Positions 25,477 to 34,209 are shown, counted from the stretch's first letter. The stretch is DNA of 64,000 nt from Geobacter sp. SVR (GCF_016865365.1 NZ_AP024469.1:3812501-3876500); one strand, 5' to 3'. The notes: generated by a model from the sequence alone, not told the origin. Numbers and translations: made by a program.

Positions 25477-25722
25477 TTATACTACCTTACTCGCCATACA
25501 TCTCGCATAGACATATTCCGGATCCAAATCCACTCCACACTCCCATTCAATGGTGTCGAAAGATACGCGAACCCGTCGGAAGGCATCGTAATCCTTGATG
25601 CGATGAAAAACACCGAATTCCAGTACCGGTTTCATGTCCAGTTGCCCGGCTTCTCCATTCTCGAAGACAACTGAAAGAACATAATTATCGCCGGGAATAA
25701 CTTCTTTCACTGCAGGACACAT
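25477..25722 (-). CDS. DUF2442 protein
   Basis: 81 residues. The pattern VKEVIPGDNYVLSVVFENGE, then DMKPVLEFGVFHRIKD, VRVSFDTIEWECGVDLDPEYVY, is DUF2442. In many genomes it sits directly after a DUF4160 gene, a pair often listed as a putative toxin-antitoxin module. Here the partner at 25734-25850 is only a C-terminal fragment, so this may be an orphan half. RBS AAAGGATGAG precedes the ATG. Confidence 0.85.
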   Translation of the reverse strand: MCPAVKEVIPGDNYVLSVVFENGEAGQLDMKPVLEFGVFHRIKDYDAFRRVRVSFDTIEWECGVDLDPEYVYARCMASKVV

Positions 25723-25733
25723 AGTCTCATCCT

Positions 25734-25850
25734 TTATTGAAGCGGTTGAATCTTGAATGGCTCCTCGCCGTTCATCACAAGATGCCAGTCAGCCATCAGC
25801 TCATCCTTGTGCAGTTCAGCCCATGCCAGCACAAGCTTCGTCTGCCTGCC
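25734..25850 (-). pseudogene. DUF4160 C-terminal remnant
   Basis: On the minus strand the frame ending with TAA at 25734 reads RRGRQTKLVLAWAELHKDEL and MADWHLVMNGEEPFKIQPLQ, the diagnostic end of DUF4160 proteins (about 85 residues when whole). Upstream in this frame the expected N-terminus (FFGI.IRMYF, HHxPHFHA) is absent, replaced by GC-rich sequence with CCCCTCCGCAGGGG. The stop lies 11 bases before the DUF2442 start, the normal pair spacing. Confidence 0.75.
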
Positions 25851-25931
25851 CCTCCGCAGGGGGTGGCACAGAAGACAAGCCACGATGAATATAGGCAAAA
25901 TAGCATCTTCTGAAAATATGATTTCTTCGAT

Positions 25932-27320
25932 TTACCCGAGCTTTTTATCCGCCTTCGGCCTTCGTCGGCGGCGTCTCCGTCTCTTCCGCTGTGGCGCCTC
26001 GGTTTCCTCGGAGGAGTCGGCCGGCGGCGGCAGCGGCTCCTGCTGCTGCGCACGGGCTTCCCACCAGTCGAGCTGCCTGGCAACTTCCTTTTGGTCGCCG
26101 CGGGTGATCCGGCAGTATGCGATGATATCGTTGAAATCGTGGCGGGCGATGAACGCCTCCGGCCGGCGACCCGGTACCTTTTTCAGGCGCGTCTGCTGGG
26201 CAATGATGTCGCGCAGGGCAAACCCGACACGATTCGTGATCAGTACAATGGGACACACTTCACCCATGAACTCTCCGAGAGCGGCATACACGCTCTGCTG
26301 CCAGGGCGCGCCTTGGCGGCGAAAGTTCTCCGCCTTCTCATCCAGGTACTCGCCGAACAGCAGTGCCAGGAGCAACGGTTGGGAGATCTTGTCCCCCTGC
26401 TGGATGCGGGAATCGACGTAGGCCAGCATTTCGCCGAACCGGGTGTGGGGGAAGCCCTCGCTCTCGGCATCGAGCCAGGCCGAGAAATGGGGGAAGAGTG
26501 CCGCAAAGAGCCCGGTGTGGCGCAGCAGGTCGTAGCACTTGTCCCCCTCCCCCGAGAGCAGGAGCTTGAGCATCTCGTCGTAAAGGCGCGGTGGTGCCGC
26601 CCTGACGATGGTGTCGGCCGCGGCCACCAGCGCCTTCAGGGTCCCCTCCTCGATGGTAAAGCCGAGCTGGGCGGCAAACCGCACCGCACGCAACATCCGC
26701 ACCGGGTCTTCCTGGAAACGGACAACCGGATCGCCGATGATGCGGATGATGCCGGCATTGAGATCGGCCAAGCCGCCGACGTAGTCGATGATCGAGAAAT
26801 CGGCGATGTTGTAGGACAGCGCATTGACGGTGAAGTCCCGGCGCAGGGCATCCTCTTCGGGTGTGCCGTAGACGTTGTCCCGCAGGATCATGCCCTCCTC
26901 ATCCTTCAGCATGCGCGGGTGCCGCTGCCGCTGTTCCGTCCCATTTCCCTCCTCCGGTTCGGGTTCCGGCTCGTTGGAAGCCTGGGAGCGGAAGGTCGCC
27001 ACTTCGATGATCTCGTCCAGGAAATGGATGTGCGCCAGACGGAAGCGCCGCCCGATCAGGCGGCAGTTGCGGAAGATCCGCTTTATCTCGCCGGGGGTGG
27101 CGTTGGTTACCACGTCGAAATCCTTCGGCTCCCGGCCGAGCAGCAGGTCGCGCACGCAGCCGCCCACGAGATAGCCGACAAAGCCGTTATCCTTCAAGCG
27201 GTAGAGGACCCGCAGGGCGTTCGGGCTCATGAGTTTGCGGGAAATGCCGTGGTCCTGCCGGGCAATGATTACTGAACTGCCCTCTTCCCTTTTCGACCTG
27301 ATACTGCCACTTTTTTTCAT
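25932..27320 (-). CDS. pcnB: Poly(A) polymerase PcnB
   Basis: Adds 3' poly(A) tails to RNA and marks it for decay. 462 residues, like E. coli PAP I (465). Nucleotidyltransferase core: YLVGGCVRDLLLGREPKDFDVVT with metal-binding DFD; ATPGEIKRIFRNCRLIGRRF is a PcnB rather than CCA-enzyme signature; RRDFTVNALSYNIADFSIIDYVGG and DPVRMLRAVRFAAQLGF complete the core. The C-terminus is strongly basic (RRRRRRRPK), an RNA-binding tail as in other poly(A) polymerases. Single gene. Confidence 0.93.
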   Translation of the reverse strand: MKKSGSIRSKREEGSSVIIARQDHGISRKLMSPNALRVLYRLKDNGFVGYLVGGCVRDLLLGREPKDFDVVTNATPGEIKRIFRNCRLIGRRFRLAHIHFLDEIIEVATFRSQASNEPEPEPEEGNGTEQRQRHPRMLKDEEGMILRDNVYGTPEEDALRRDFTVNALSYNIADFSIIDYVGGLADLNAGIIRIIGDPVVRFQEDPVRMLRAVRFAAQLGFTIEEGTLKALVAAADTIVRAAPPRLYDEMLKLLLSGEGDKCYDLLRHTGLFAALFPHFSAWLDAESEGFPHTRFGEMLAYVDSRIQQGDKISQPLLLALLFGEYLDEKAENFRRQGAPWQQSVYAALGEFMGEVCPIVLITNRVGFALRDIIAQQTRLKKVPGRRPEAFIARHDFNDIIAYCRITRGDQKEVARQLDWWEARAQQQEPLPPPADSSEETEAPQRKRRRRRRRRPKADKKLG

Positions 27321-27550
27321 ATATTCACACCTTAGAGGCTTATTCTTAATCGTAGTCCGACAATCGATAAAGGCATCATCACGAAAAAGGACAGCAATGG
27401 CAACACTAAATCGCTTCTTTCCTCTTCAAGCAATTGAATTAGCCTGGACGGCGGCGGTTTTATACTAGGCAAACGTTTTGCATCCTGCCTGCTATTTCTT
27501 TATTTACGCCACATTAATCCTAATTCAGCCGATGCGCGTTGCAACTTCGT

Positions 27551-28357
27551 TCATAGTGTAATGGACAAATTGTCTACCAAGTCAGTAAGAACATACGGTT
27601 TAGAATCCTCAAAGGCCGATTCCATCGTTGCCGGAGCTGCACCCTTGCGAGTCCTAATAGGCTTTTTGCGCACAAACTGGCCTAGATGGTTAATATCTCG
27701 TTCCTGCCTAATTACACCACCTGTGCTTAAATCTCTGATGAGATATTTGTACAAGTCGGCTTCAGCTGAGTCTTCTCGTGGAACATCGCCATAGATTTCT
27801 GAGCATATTTCGAAGCGTGTAGAGGCGGGATTGCTGTAAATTTCTCGAATTATAGCAAAATGACTTTCGTGATAAAGCTCTAGCCAGTCAAGAAAAAGCC
27901 TAACTACGTCATCCGAACAGACCCTTGTGCCTGCAGAGTTAGTAACTATATTTACTGCGTAGCGTCGTTTTTCTGATATGTCAGCATCATTCCAGATGCG
28001 GAAAGCTTTCCTAACAAGACCGAGATACTCCTCGCTCTGAATCCTTTCGTCTACTGATTCTCCTAACATCTCAAATCTACGCTGTATTTCCTCCAGGGCT
28101 TCTCGAAGATCATTTAGTTTTCCTTGGTGCTCTTCAAGCCATTGGGTCTGTAAATTATTCTGCTTTATCGAGCTGCCCTCTGCCTTATAACTTGCTGCGG
28201 CACTCAAAAAGCCACCGACCCAGGGTATGCTGCCTAAATCTGCTAGAACAAACTTCTCAATGATTCGCTTTTTACGAGTAGGCTCAGATTTGGCTAACTC
28301 TTCGCGAAGCCGTTCCACAATGGTGTTTTCGTCAGAATGCAATTGTATATCCGGCAT
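27551..28357 (-). CDS. Hypothetical protein in an AT-rich patch
   Basis: 268 residues from ATG 28357 (AGGTG upstream). I do not recognise a family. The N-terminal third has SIPWVGGFLSAAASYKAEGS, a short apolar glycine-rich segment, then a coiled coil (LNDLREALEEIQRRFEMLGE), then an alpha-helical domain (KRRYAVNIVTNSAGTRVCSDDVVRLFLDWLE split over two helices) and a probable winged-helix-like tail. Base composition is clearly lower in GC than the flanking pcnB and ovoA genes, which suggests recent gain. The layout (short membrane-like stretch plus helical domain) recalls phage-defence accessory proteins, but nothing here proves that. Confidence 0.65.
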   Translation of the reverse strand: MPDIQLHSDENTIVERLREELAKSEPTRKKRIIEKFVLADLGSIPWVGGFLSAAASYKAEGSSIKQNNLQTQWLEEHQGKLNDLREALEEIQRRFEMLGESVDERIQSEEYLGLVRKAFRIWNDADISEKRRYAVNIVTNSAGTRVCSDDVVRLFLDWLELYHESHFAIIREIYSNPASTRFEICSEIYGDVPREDSAEADLYKYLIRDLSTGGVIRQERDINHLGQFVRKKPIRTRKGAAPATMESAFEDSKPYVLTDLVDNLSITL

Positions 28358-28432
28358 TTTCACCTCATGATCTTCGATAAGAGCAGAGCAATTCGCGCTG
28401 AATTCCCATTTCTCTCGCCCACGGGCCGGAGA

Positions 28433-28907
28433 TCACCGGACGGTTTTTCGACCCGGAGCATTTTCCTGGTTGAATGCTCCTCTTTTTCTCTTGTATGCAA
28501 ACCACAGCCCTAAACATCCGATTGCAACCCCTCCCCCGATACCCCTTCCAGTTTGATATCCTGCTGGCATAGCTCTGAATACATATGCCACTACAGCAAT
28601 TACGGCAGACATTGCAATGAAACAGACGCTTGCAAAGGTTAAAATTGGTGCTGAAATATGTTGTCCGCCGACCTTCCCGGTGAAAAATTGATATGCAAGC
28701 AATAAAAGGATTATTCCTATTATTCCAATGAATACTGTGATGAAAGCAAAGAGACCATCAGGCAATTCATTTCGCAATAGTCTCAAAATGATAGACTTTG
28801 CGAAATACACTCCAGGGATAAAAAACAATAAGGCCAACTACCAGTGACATGATACCGGGAATAATGAGCCCAACTTTGCCTGTTGTATCCACTGGTTTGT
28901 CATCCAC
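28433..28907 (-). pseudogene. Small multi-helix membrane protein with a one-base frameshift
   Basis: From GTG 28907 the frame reads DDKPVDTTGKVGLIIPGIM, SLVVGLIV, then fails; in the next frame, past a T6 run (A6 at 28820-28825 on the plus strand), it continues FIPGVYFAKSIILRLLRNEL and on to the stop at 28433. Removing one T gives a continuous 157-residue protein with about four membrane helices. As written, only a 134-residue form from a TTG start at 28837 is open. Either a real mutation, a slippage site or a sequencing error. No family recognised. Confidence 0.6.
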
Positions 28908-29006
28908 TTGATTTTCCTTTTCACATCCAACGGTATGGGAGATCACCTGACGGCTTTTGGGTTAGGTGTTGGACATACTTTCTAACTACACAATTCCAGT
29001 TAATAT

Positions 29007-29580
29007 TCATATGCCAGAAGAGAAATATAGTTTGCATATATTCCAAAAAATATGATCTGATAGACATAGTTTTGCTTTTAAAAATAAATCGTTTGCGTTT
29101 TTACCACGTCCCCCATATTCTTTGTCAAATTTTAATTCCAAATTGTTTGGGTTAAGTTTTTTAATCATTTGAGATCTTGTCTCAAGTTCAGGTTCAATTA
29201 GTTTAATCCAGTTTGGTAGTGACTTGTTTGAAATATATATCGGCTTAATCCATCCGTGTAATTCAATATTATTTCCTGGTATTAAATCTCCTTTAATATT
29301 TAACCAATAGTATTTTGCAATAACTTTATCAGTTGGCACGATATTAAACTCTTCTACAATGTAATTAACTAGATTATCAGTAGACTTAAGGAAATACCAA
29401 GTTAACTCTGCAAACTCTAAGATTCTTTCCCTAGTTGGGGGCGCTTTATCTTCATGTTCAAGTTCATTTCTAATCAAAATAAGCTTCTCTAGCATCATAG
29501 GCTTGACAATGTCTAGTAATGCTAGCTGTTCCAGCAATCTATTAGGAGTTCTGCTTTTAAAAATTATGTTAAAGTAAGCA
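29007..29580 (-). pseudogene. HEPN-like protein, C-terminal part, split by an IS200-type element
   Basis: Open frame of about 190 codons beginning at the transposon edge. It carries LLEQLALLDIVKPMMLEKLI then IRNELEHEDKAPPTRERILE: the R-X4-H motif in RNELEH after a helix is the catalytic pattern of HEPN ribonuclease folds. It continues LTWYFLKSTDNLVNY and a C-terminal beta-rich part ending FSSGI. Joined to the N-terminal part at 30206-30435 across the element it gives one protein of about 270 residues (junction ...NEIYNFLR / AYFNIIF...). AT-rich. The reconstruction is inference; the motif is visible. Confidence 0.65.
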
Positions 29581-30207
29581 TCCCCCGGCAAAGCCGGGGG
29601 CTTTCAAAGTCGTGAACCGCTCGAAGCGGTTTTTTCAAAAGATTATCTGACCACCACGAGTGGTGGTCATTCTTCGGGCAAAAATGTCAATTGATCCAGA
29701 CGTTTGTCTTCGTCTTCCTGGTTCCTGATGTAGTTGGCAATTGTTTCCTCGTCAGCACCGACAGTGGATACAAAGTAGCCACGTGCCCAAAAGCTCATAC
29801 CAGCAAAGTTCTTCTTCTGACCAAGGTACATTCGCGCAATATGGATTGCACTTTTGCCCTTGATGAAACCGATCACCTGTGCAACGGAGTATTTTGGTGG
29901 GATCGATATCAATATGTGAATATGATCAGGTTGAAGGTGCCCTTCCACTATCTTGCACTCTTTCTGCCTGGCTAGACTATGAAACAAGTCGGCAAGATAT
30001 TTCCGGATTCGACCAAACAGCACCTTGCGGCGACATTTTGGAATCCATACAACGTGATACTTGCAATCCCATTTCGTGTGGCATAAACTTTGTGTGTCGT
30101 CCATTGAAGCCTCCTTTTCGTGTACTTTGAGCGGTTCACGTTAGGGAGGCTTCTACATATTTCAGGAACTGTCAAACTATTGGGGTCCCCCGGCAGAGCC
30201 GGGGGTT
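29580..30207 (-). mobile_element. IS200/IS605-family insertion sequence (tnpA only)
   Basis: About 628 bp. Both ends carry the same GC-rich hairpin: CCCCCGGC-AAA-GCCGGGGG at 29582-29600 and CCCCCGGC-AGA-GCCGGGGG at 30187-30205, the subterminal fold recognised by HUH transposases. Inside are tnpA and two further hairpins near its 3' end (29613-29632 and GACCACCACGAGTGGTGGTC at 29650-29669). No target duplication, as expected for this single-strand mechanism. No tnpB. It interrupts the HEPN-like gene. Confidence 0.85.
29667..30104 (-). CDS. tnpA: IS200-type Y1 transposase TnpA
   Basis: 145 residues, standard size. HUH motif in HIHILISIPPKYS, catalytic tyrosine in DEETIANYIRNQ, and the typical opening CKYHVVWIPKCRRKVLFG and middle IGFIKGKSAIHIAR ... 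FWARGYFVSTVG. Cuts and joins single-stranded DNA at the element ends during replication. RBS GGAGG precedes the ATG. Intact, so the element may still move. A perfect 9-bp-arm hairpin overlaps its stop codon. Confidence 0.95.
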   Translation of the reverse strand: MDDTQSLCHTKWDCKYHVVWIPKCRRKVLFGRIRKYLADLFHSLARQKECKIVEGHLQPDHIHILISIPPKYSVAQVIGFIKGKSAIHIARMYLGQKKNFAGMSFWARGYFVSTVGADEETIANYIRNQEDEDKRLDQLTFLPEE

Positions 30208-30435
30208 TACCCTAAGGAAATTATAAATTTCATTTAGTGTTTTTAGCCGGCTGTTAATTGCTCTTTTCAAATTAGCTATACAGTCGATCAGATGGAGATC
30301 ATTGGCTGCACTGTCAAGGATTGTTTCAGCATGAACTAAAATTTCATAGGCTCTTTTATTTCTAATGGCGTTTCCAGAACTGAAAGAGCCACTCATTGTT
30401 GGCTTCCATAAAAGCACATCACTAGTTAAGTACAT
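30206..30435 (-). pseudogene. HEPN-like protein, N-terminal part, split by the IS200-type element
   Basis: ATG 30435 with GGAG upstream opens YLTSDVLLWKPTMSGSFSS, then KRAYEILVHAETILDSAAND and LKRAINSRLKTLNEIYNFLR, after which the frame enters the element and adds foreign residues. The helical repeats resemble the first helices of HEPN/DUF4145-type folds. See the C-terminal part at 29007-29580. Confidence 0.6.
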
Positions 30436-30624
30436 TTTTATCTCCATCCTAATGTTACATAAACAACAGCGCTATGTGTTTGTGTAGGCACTATGTCTCA
30501 TTTATTGTCCAACTCGTTATTGACCAGTTCACGCACACGCACGTGAACTGGCGATCCACCCGAATGGAACATTTCTTCCAGACAAGTACCGAACTTCTCC
30601 TCAAGGCCCTTGGCTTTGCCTTCA

Positions 30625-31164
30625 TCATTTACTCTTGCTCAAATCCCCACCACCATCGCGTTGCCTCAGCAGATTGAGTTCCTGCCGGACCTGCAGCAGT
30701 TCCGAGAGCATCCGCTCCTCGTTCAGCACCAGCTCCCTGATGCGGGCCACCGTCAGGGCGGTGGTCAGAAACGACAGCAGGCGCATGAACATCTCCCAGT
30801 AGATGAAGTAAGCCCGCGAATAGGGATGGAAGGTGTACCTGTCCGACAGGTACCAGACGATGGCGGAGCCGACGGCTATCTGAATTCCGGCCCGCCGGCC
30901 GCAATACCACGCGGAGATGGCGACCGGGATGAAGTAAAAGATGAAGAATCCGAACTCGTAGCCCGTGATGTAGTCCAGCCAGCCGATCAGGGCCAGTACC
31001 GCCAGGCTGATCAGCCTGACACCGGTGCACTGCCTGTAGAAGACCGTCGGGTGGGCGTACCGCCATCGTTTGGTAGAACTCAGCGTCGCGTCCGCCGGCC
31101 GTTGCGCCAGTCCCTGGCAGACACCGCTCAGGGTTTGACTATCCGCTTTCACACCAACTCCCAT
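30625..31164 (-). CDS. Membrane protein with four to five helices, next to ovoA
   Basis: 179 residues from ATG 31164, which overlaps the ovoA stop by 16 bases and has GAGGTGACG upstream. Helices: RLISLAVLALIGWLDYITGY, FGFFIFYFIPVAISAWYC, IQIAVGSAIVWYLSD and a further one near YWEMFMRLLSFLTTAL, followed by a coiled coil (RELVLNEERMLSELLQVRQE). This looks like the membrane input module that precedes GGDEF or kinase domains (MASE/DUF4118-like), but here no output domain follows. The overlap with ovoA suggests a linked role, perhaps sensing or membrane docking; that is a guess. Confidence 0.7.
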   Translation of the reverse strand: MGVGVKADSQTLSGVCQGLAQRPADATLSSTKRWRYAHPTVFYRQCTGVRLISLAVLALIGWLDYITGYEFGFFIFYFIPVAISAWYCGRRAGIQIAVGSAIVWYLSDRYTFHPYSRAYFIYWEMFMRLLSFLTTALTVARIRELVLNEERMLSELLQVRQELNLLRQRDGGGDLSKSK

Positions 31165-33257
31165 ACCGTCACCTCGGCCACCGAATGCTGAAACTTCCTG
31201 CGGGTCTCGCGGATCACGAACGGCACGTCGCGCGGCTCGCCCTTCATGCGGAAGTGCGGCGCCAGCGCTTCCTTGAGCCCATCCAGGGTCCAGACCGGCT
31301 CCCCGGCATCGCGGTAGCCCCCCAGCCACTCATCCCTCCTGGTGTACTCCTCGGACCAACTGTAGGGGGAGGCTATCACCAGCAGCCCTCCCGGATTGAT
31401 GCGCTCGTGAATCGTGGTCAGAAACCTGCGCGGCGAGTAAAGCCGGTCGATCAGATTGGCCGCCATCACCAGGTCGTAGCCGGTGAATTTCTCCGGCAAG
31501 TTGCAGGCGTCGGCCTGAGAGAACCGCACCCGCTCACGCGCACTCTCCAGCCCAAGCTCGGTGAGACCGATCTCGTGGAAGGAGACGACCTCCCCCTCCT
31601 CCGGGAAGGCGTAGCGCAGGTAGCCCACCTCCTGCATGCGGGCCGCCAGGCGGAAGAAGCGGGTCGAGAAATCCAGCCCGGTTACCTGCTCGAAACCTCC
31701 CCTGGCCAGCTCGAAGGCGGCCCGGCCAACGGCACAGCCCAGATCCAGGGCATGGCCGAATGTCCGCCCTTGCATCTGTTCGAGGCAAATACCGGCCATC
31801 GTGACGGAGAAATTGGGAACACCGAAATGCCGGGGGCCGTAGTGGGCGTCGCAATACTGGGCTGCCAGGGCGTCGCTCTCGTATTGATCGTCGTGGATGA
31901 CGACCGCCGCGGCGCTCTCCACATAGCGGAAACCGGCATGCTGGAAGAAGTGGCGCCGGAAGGCGTAGCGCGAATCGCGCGTGGCCTCGTTCCCGGTTGA
32001 AATCCAGGAGCCCCCCTTGATCAGGTTGTGCTTGGTGTCGAAGGTGGGGGTCGAGAAGTCGTCATACCAGGGGTGAATCTCGAAACCGTGGAAGGGATAG
32101 ATCGGGGTTTCGGTCCACTGCCAGACATTGCCGATCACGTCGAAGAACTCGCCGGTTTTGAATCTGTCTACCGGGCAGGACGAGCACCAATGCTCCAGGT
32201 TGACGTTGCCGGGGGCCTTGTCCCAGTAAGGCTGGTCCGGGATCTCGCAGACATCCCGCAGCCGGTTCCACTCGTCCTCGGTCGGCAAACGGATCGCCTT
32301 GCCGGTCCGGGCCGCTTTCCAGGTGCAGAAGGCCTTGGCCTCCAGGTAGTTGACCTCCACCGGCCAGTTCCAGGACAGCGGGATCTCGGAGGCCATGGTC
32401 CGCAGGCGCCAGCCGTCCTCGCCCTTGATCCAGAACAGCGGATGCCCGGCCTGCTTGAACTCGCGCCAGCTCCAGCCCTCCTCGGTCCACCACTGCCGGT
32501 CGTGGTAGCAGCCGGCCTCCACGAACTCCAGAAACTCACGGTTGGAGACCAAAAAGCGGGCTGCATTGTATTCGGCCACTTCGGCCTTGTGCGAGCCGTA
32601 TTCGTTGTCCCAGCCGTACAGGGCATGATCGCGCGGTTTGCCCAGCACTACCGTGCCCCCCGGCACCGTCACCAGCTCGTTGGCAGGTGGCTCGCCCACC
32701 TCGCAGCAGATGTCCCAGAACGGGAGCTGCACCACTTGGTCGATCGGCAGCTGGCGAATCAGCACCGAGGAGGTTTCCAGATGGATGCGTTCGTGCTCGA
32801 TGCCCATCATGATGGCCCACCAGGGGGATTCCCAGGTGATCGGCAGGGTCAGCGGCAGGGTGCGGATCAGTTGATCCACCACCTCGCGGACCTGGTCGCG
32901 GTAGGCCTTGACCTGCTGGCGAGAGGGCCAGTCGTAGTGCCGTTCGTCCAGGTCATCCCAGGACATCTCGTCCACTCCCACGGCGAACATCGATTCGTAT
33001 TTCGGGTTGATGCGCCGGTCGATCACCCGGGCGATGGTCAGCTTGTTGATGAAAAAGGTGGCTGTATGGCCGAAATAGAAAATCAGCGGGTGCCGCAGCC
33101 GGTCGGCCCGCAGGTAGAAAGTCTGGTCGTACCTGAGGGTATCGTACAGTTTTTCGTCAATGTCGAACGTCTTGTGGAAGTATTCCAGGATCTCGGCCCG
33201 CTTCGTTTCGGGATCACCCTGGTCGAGAATCGTGGTGCGGGTGGCGTGCAGATTCAT
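31149..33257 (-). CDS. ovoA: OvoA: 5-histidylcysteine sulfoxide synthase fused to thiol-histidine methyltransferase
   Basis: First and last step enzyme of ovothiol A synthesis. 702 residues in three parts: a DinB-like iron domain with the H-X3-H-X-E ligand set at 155-161 (HERIHLE), a formylglycine-generating-enzyme/C-type-lectin domain (about 195-450; ALYGWDNEYGSHKAEV, AIRLPTEDEWNRLRDV, GNVWQWTETP, IKGGSWISTGNEATR) and a C-terminal SAM methyltransferase (about 460-702; ALDLGCAVGRAAFELA). EgtB of ergothioneine synthesis lacks the third part, so this is OvoA. It joins cysteine to histidine with O2. A C-S lyase (OvoB) is needed and is not adjacent. Next gene downstream overlaps by 16 bases. Confidence 0.93.
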   Translation of the reverse strand: MNLHATRTTILDQGDPETKRAEILEYFHKTFDIDEKLYDTLRYDQTFYLRADRLRHPLIFYFGHTATFFINKLTIARVIDRRINPKYESMFAVGVDEMSWDDLDERHYDWPSRQQVKAYRDQVREVVDQLIRTLPLTLPITWESPWWAIMMGIEHERIHLETSSVLIRQLPIDQVVQLPFWDICCEVGEPPANELVTVPGGTVVLGKPRDHALYGWDNEYGSHKAEVAEYNAARFLVSNREFLEFVEAGCYHDRQWWTEEGWSWREFKQAGHPLFWIKGEDGWRLRTMASEIPLSWNWPVEVNYLEAKAFCTWKAARTGKAIRLPTEDEWNRLRDVCEIPDQPYWDKAPGNVNLEHWCSSCPVDRFKTGEFFDVIGNVWQWTETPIYPFHGFEIHPWYDDFSTPTFDTKHNLIKGGSWISTGNEATRDSRYAFRRHFFQHAGFRYVESAAAVVIHDDQYESDALAAQYCDAHYGPRHFGVPNFSVTMAGICLEQMQGRTFGHALDLGCAVGRAAFELARGGFEQVTGLDFSTRFFRLAARMQEVGYLRYAFPEEGEVVSFHEIGLTELGLESARERVRFSQADACNLPEKFTGYDLVMAANLIDRLYSPRRFLTTIHERINPGGLLVIASPYSWSEEYTRRDEWLGGYRDAGEPVWTLDGLKEALAPHFRMKGEPRDVPFVIRETRRKFQHSVAEVTVWELV

Positions 33258-33281
33258 GGTGAACCTCCTCTGATCTGTCTG

Positions 33282-33890
33282 TCAGTAACGGCAAGCGATT
33301 GTGTTGCGCTGCACAACCTTGATGTCACCGCTGGACATGTCGTACACCCATCCGTGCAGTGCCATGATGCCGGCCTCCATTGCCGTCCGGACAAAGGGGT
33401 ACTCCTGAAGATGTTCCAGTTGCAGGCGGACATTCTCCTCGACAATCAAGTTCATGCGCTGTCCCGGCGGGAGTTCGATATGCAGTTCCCTGAGCTTGTC
33501 GTCCACCCTGTCGCGCGCCTTGCAGGCATTGTTCAGCCAGATGGGGATATAGCGGTCCTCCTTGCTGTCTCCGTCCAGCGCCGCTATGCCGCCGCAGCCG
33601 TAATGTCCGCAGACAACGATGTCCGGAATCCGCAGGTGATTGATCGAGAACTCCAGCACGGCCGACAGGTTCCAATCGTTGGTGGCCACGATGTTGGCGA
33701 CATTGCGGTGCACGAAGACCTCACCCGGCCTGGTCTGCGTGATGGTATTGACCGGTACGCGCGAATCGGAACAGCCGATCCAGAGCACGGTCGGACGCTG
33801 CTGCTTGGCCAGGTCCTCGAAATAGTCCCGCTCCCGGTCGAAGACCTCCGATACGAAACGTCTGTTCCCTTCCAGAAGTGCGGTAATCAT
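33282..33890 (-). CDS. Beta-carbonic anhydrase, first copy
   Basis: Zinc enzyme for CO2/bicarbonate interconversion, 202 residues. Zinc ligands Cys40, His96 and Cys99 (WIGCSDSRVP and CGHYGCGG), with the Asp42-Arg44 dyad of the catalytic site. FVHRNVANIV is conserved. 24 bases upstream of ovoA on the same strand, so the pair may share a transcript. A second, different copy lies at 43.0-43.7 kb. No signal peptide; cytoplasmic. Confidence 0.95.
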   Translation of the reverse strand: MITALLEGNRRFVSEVFDRERDYFEDLAKQQRPTVLWIGCSDSRVPVNTITQTRPGEVFVHRNVANIVATNDWNLSAVLEFSINHLRIPDIVVCGHYGCGGIAALDGDSKEDRYIPIWLNNACKARDRVDDKLRELHIELPPGQRMNLIVEENVRLQLEHLQEYPFVRTAMEAGIMALHGWVYDMSSGDIKVVQRNTIACRY

Positions 33891-34209
33891 GCCTCAACCT
33901 CCAGACCGTATGGCTCAAGAAAAGCACCTGTACACTAAGTATTTTTAAATATAGAGTCAAGTGATGAACATGCCGGCAACCTTCCTGAACCCGTGACCGC
34001 AACTCCCAAAGATATCTGCTCGATCGGAGAAGCTGTAAAATTCCGTGCGCGCAAAAAGTAGGTTGAATCCGGGGATAAATCGGGTATGATGAAATCGGTT
34101 CAGGCTGGAAACAATTGCGGGCATGCCCTTGAGCAGTGCTCGCTTCCTTTTTCCTGCAGTCCGTCCCATACCGGCTCACAAGCCGTACAACACTTTGAAA
34201 GGCATGACA
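33891..34209. other. 319-bp divergent spacer, no gene recognised
   Basis: Between the carbonic anhydrase (minus) and the FKBP gene (plus). AT-rich around 33930-33960 (AAGTATTTTTAAATATAGAG), which probably holds promoters. No convincing reading frame, repeat or stable hairpin. Confidence 0.5.

Noticed and set aside
26091-27275. Long plus-strand open frame opposite pcnB
   Set aside because: Antisense shadow in GC-rich DNA; pcnB is unambiguous.
29582-30205. CRISPR-like repeats
   Set aside because: The two matching hairpins are the ends of the IS200 element; there is no regular repeat-spacer array anywhere in the window.
32028-33938. 636-codon plus-strand frame opposite ovoA and the carbonic anhydrase
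   Set aside because: Antisense shadow spanning two certain genes; composition typical of codon-position mirroring.
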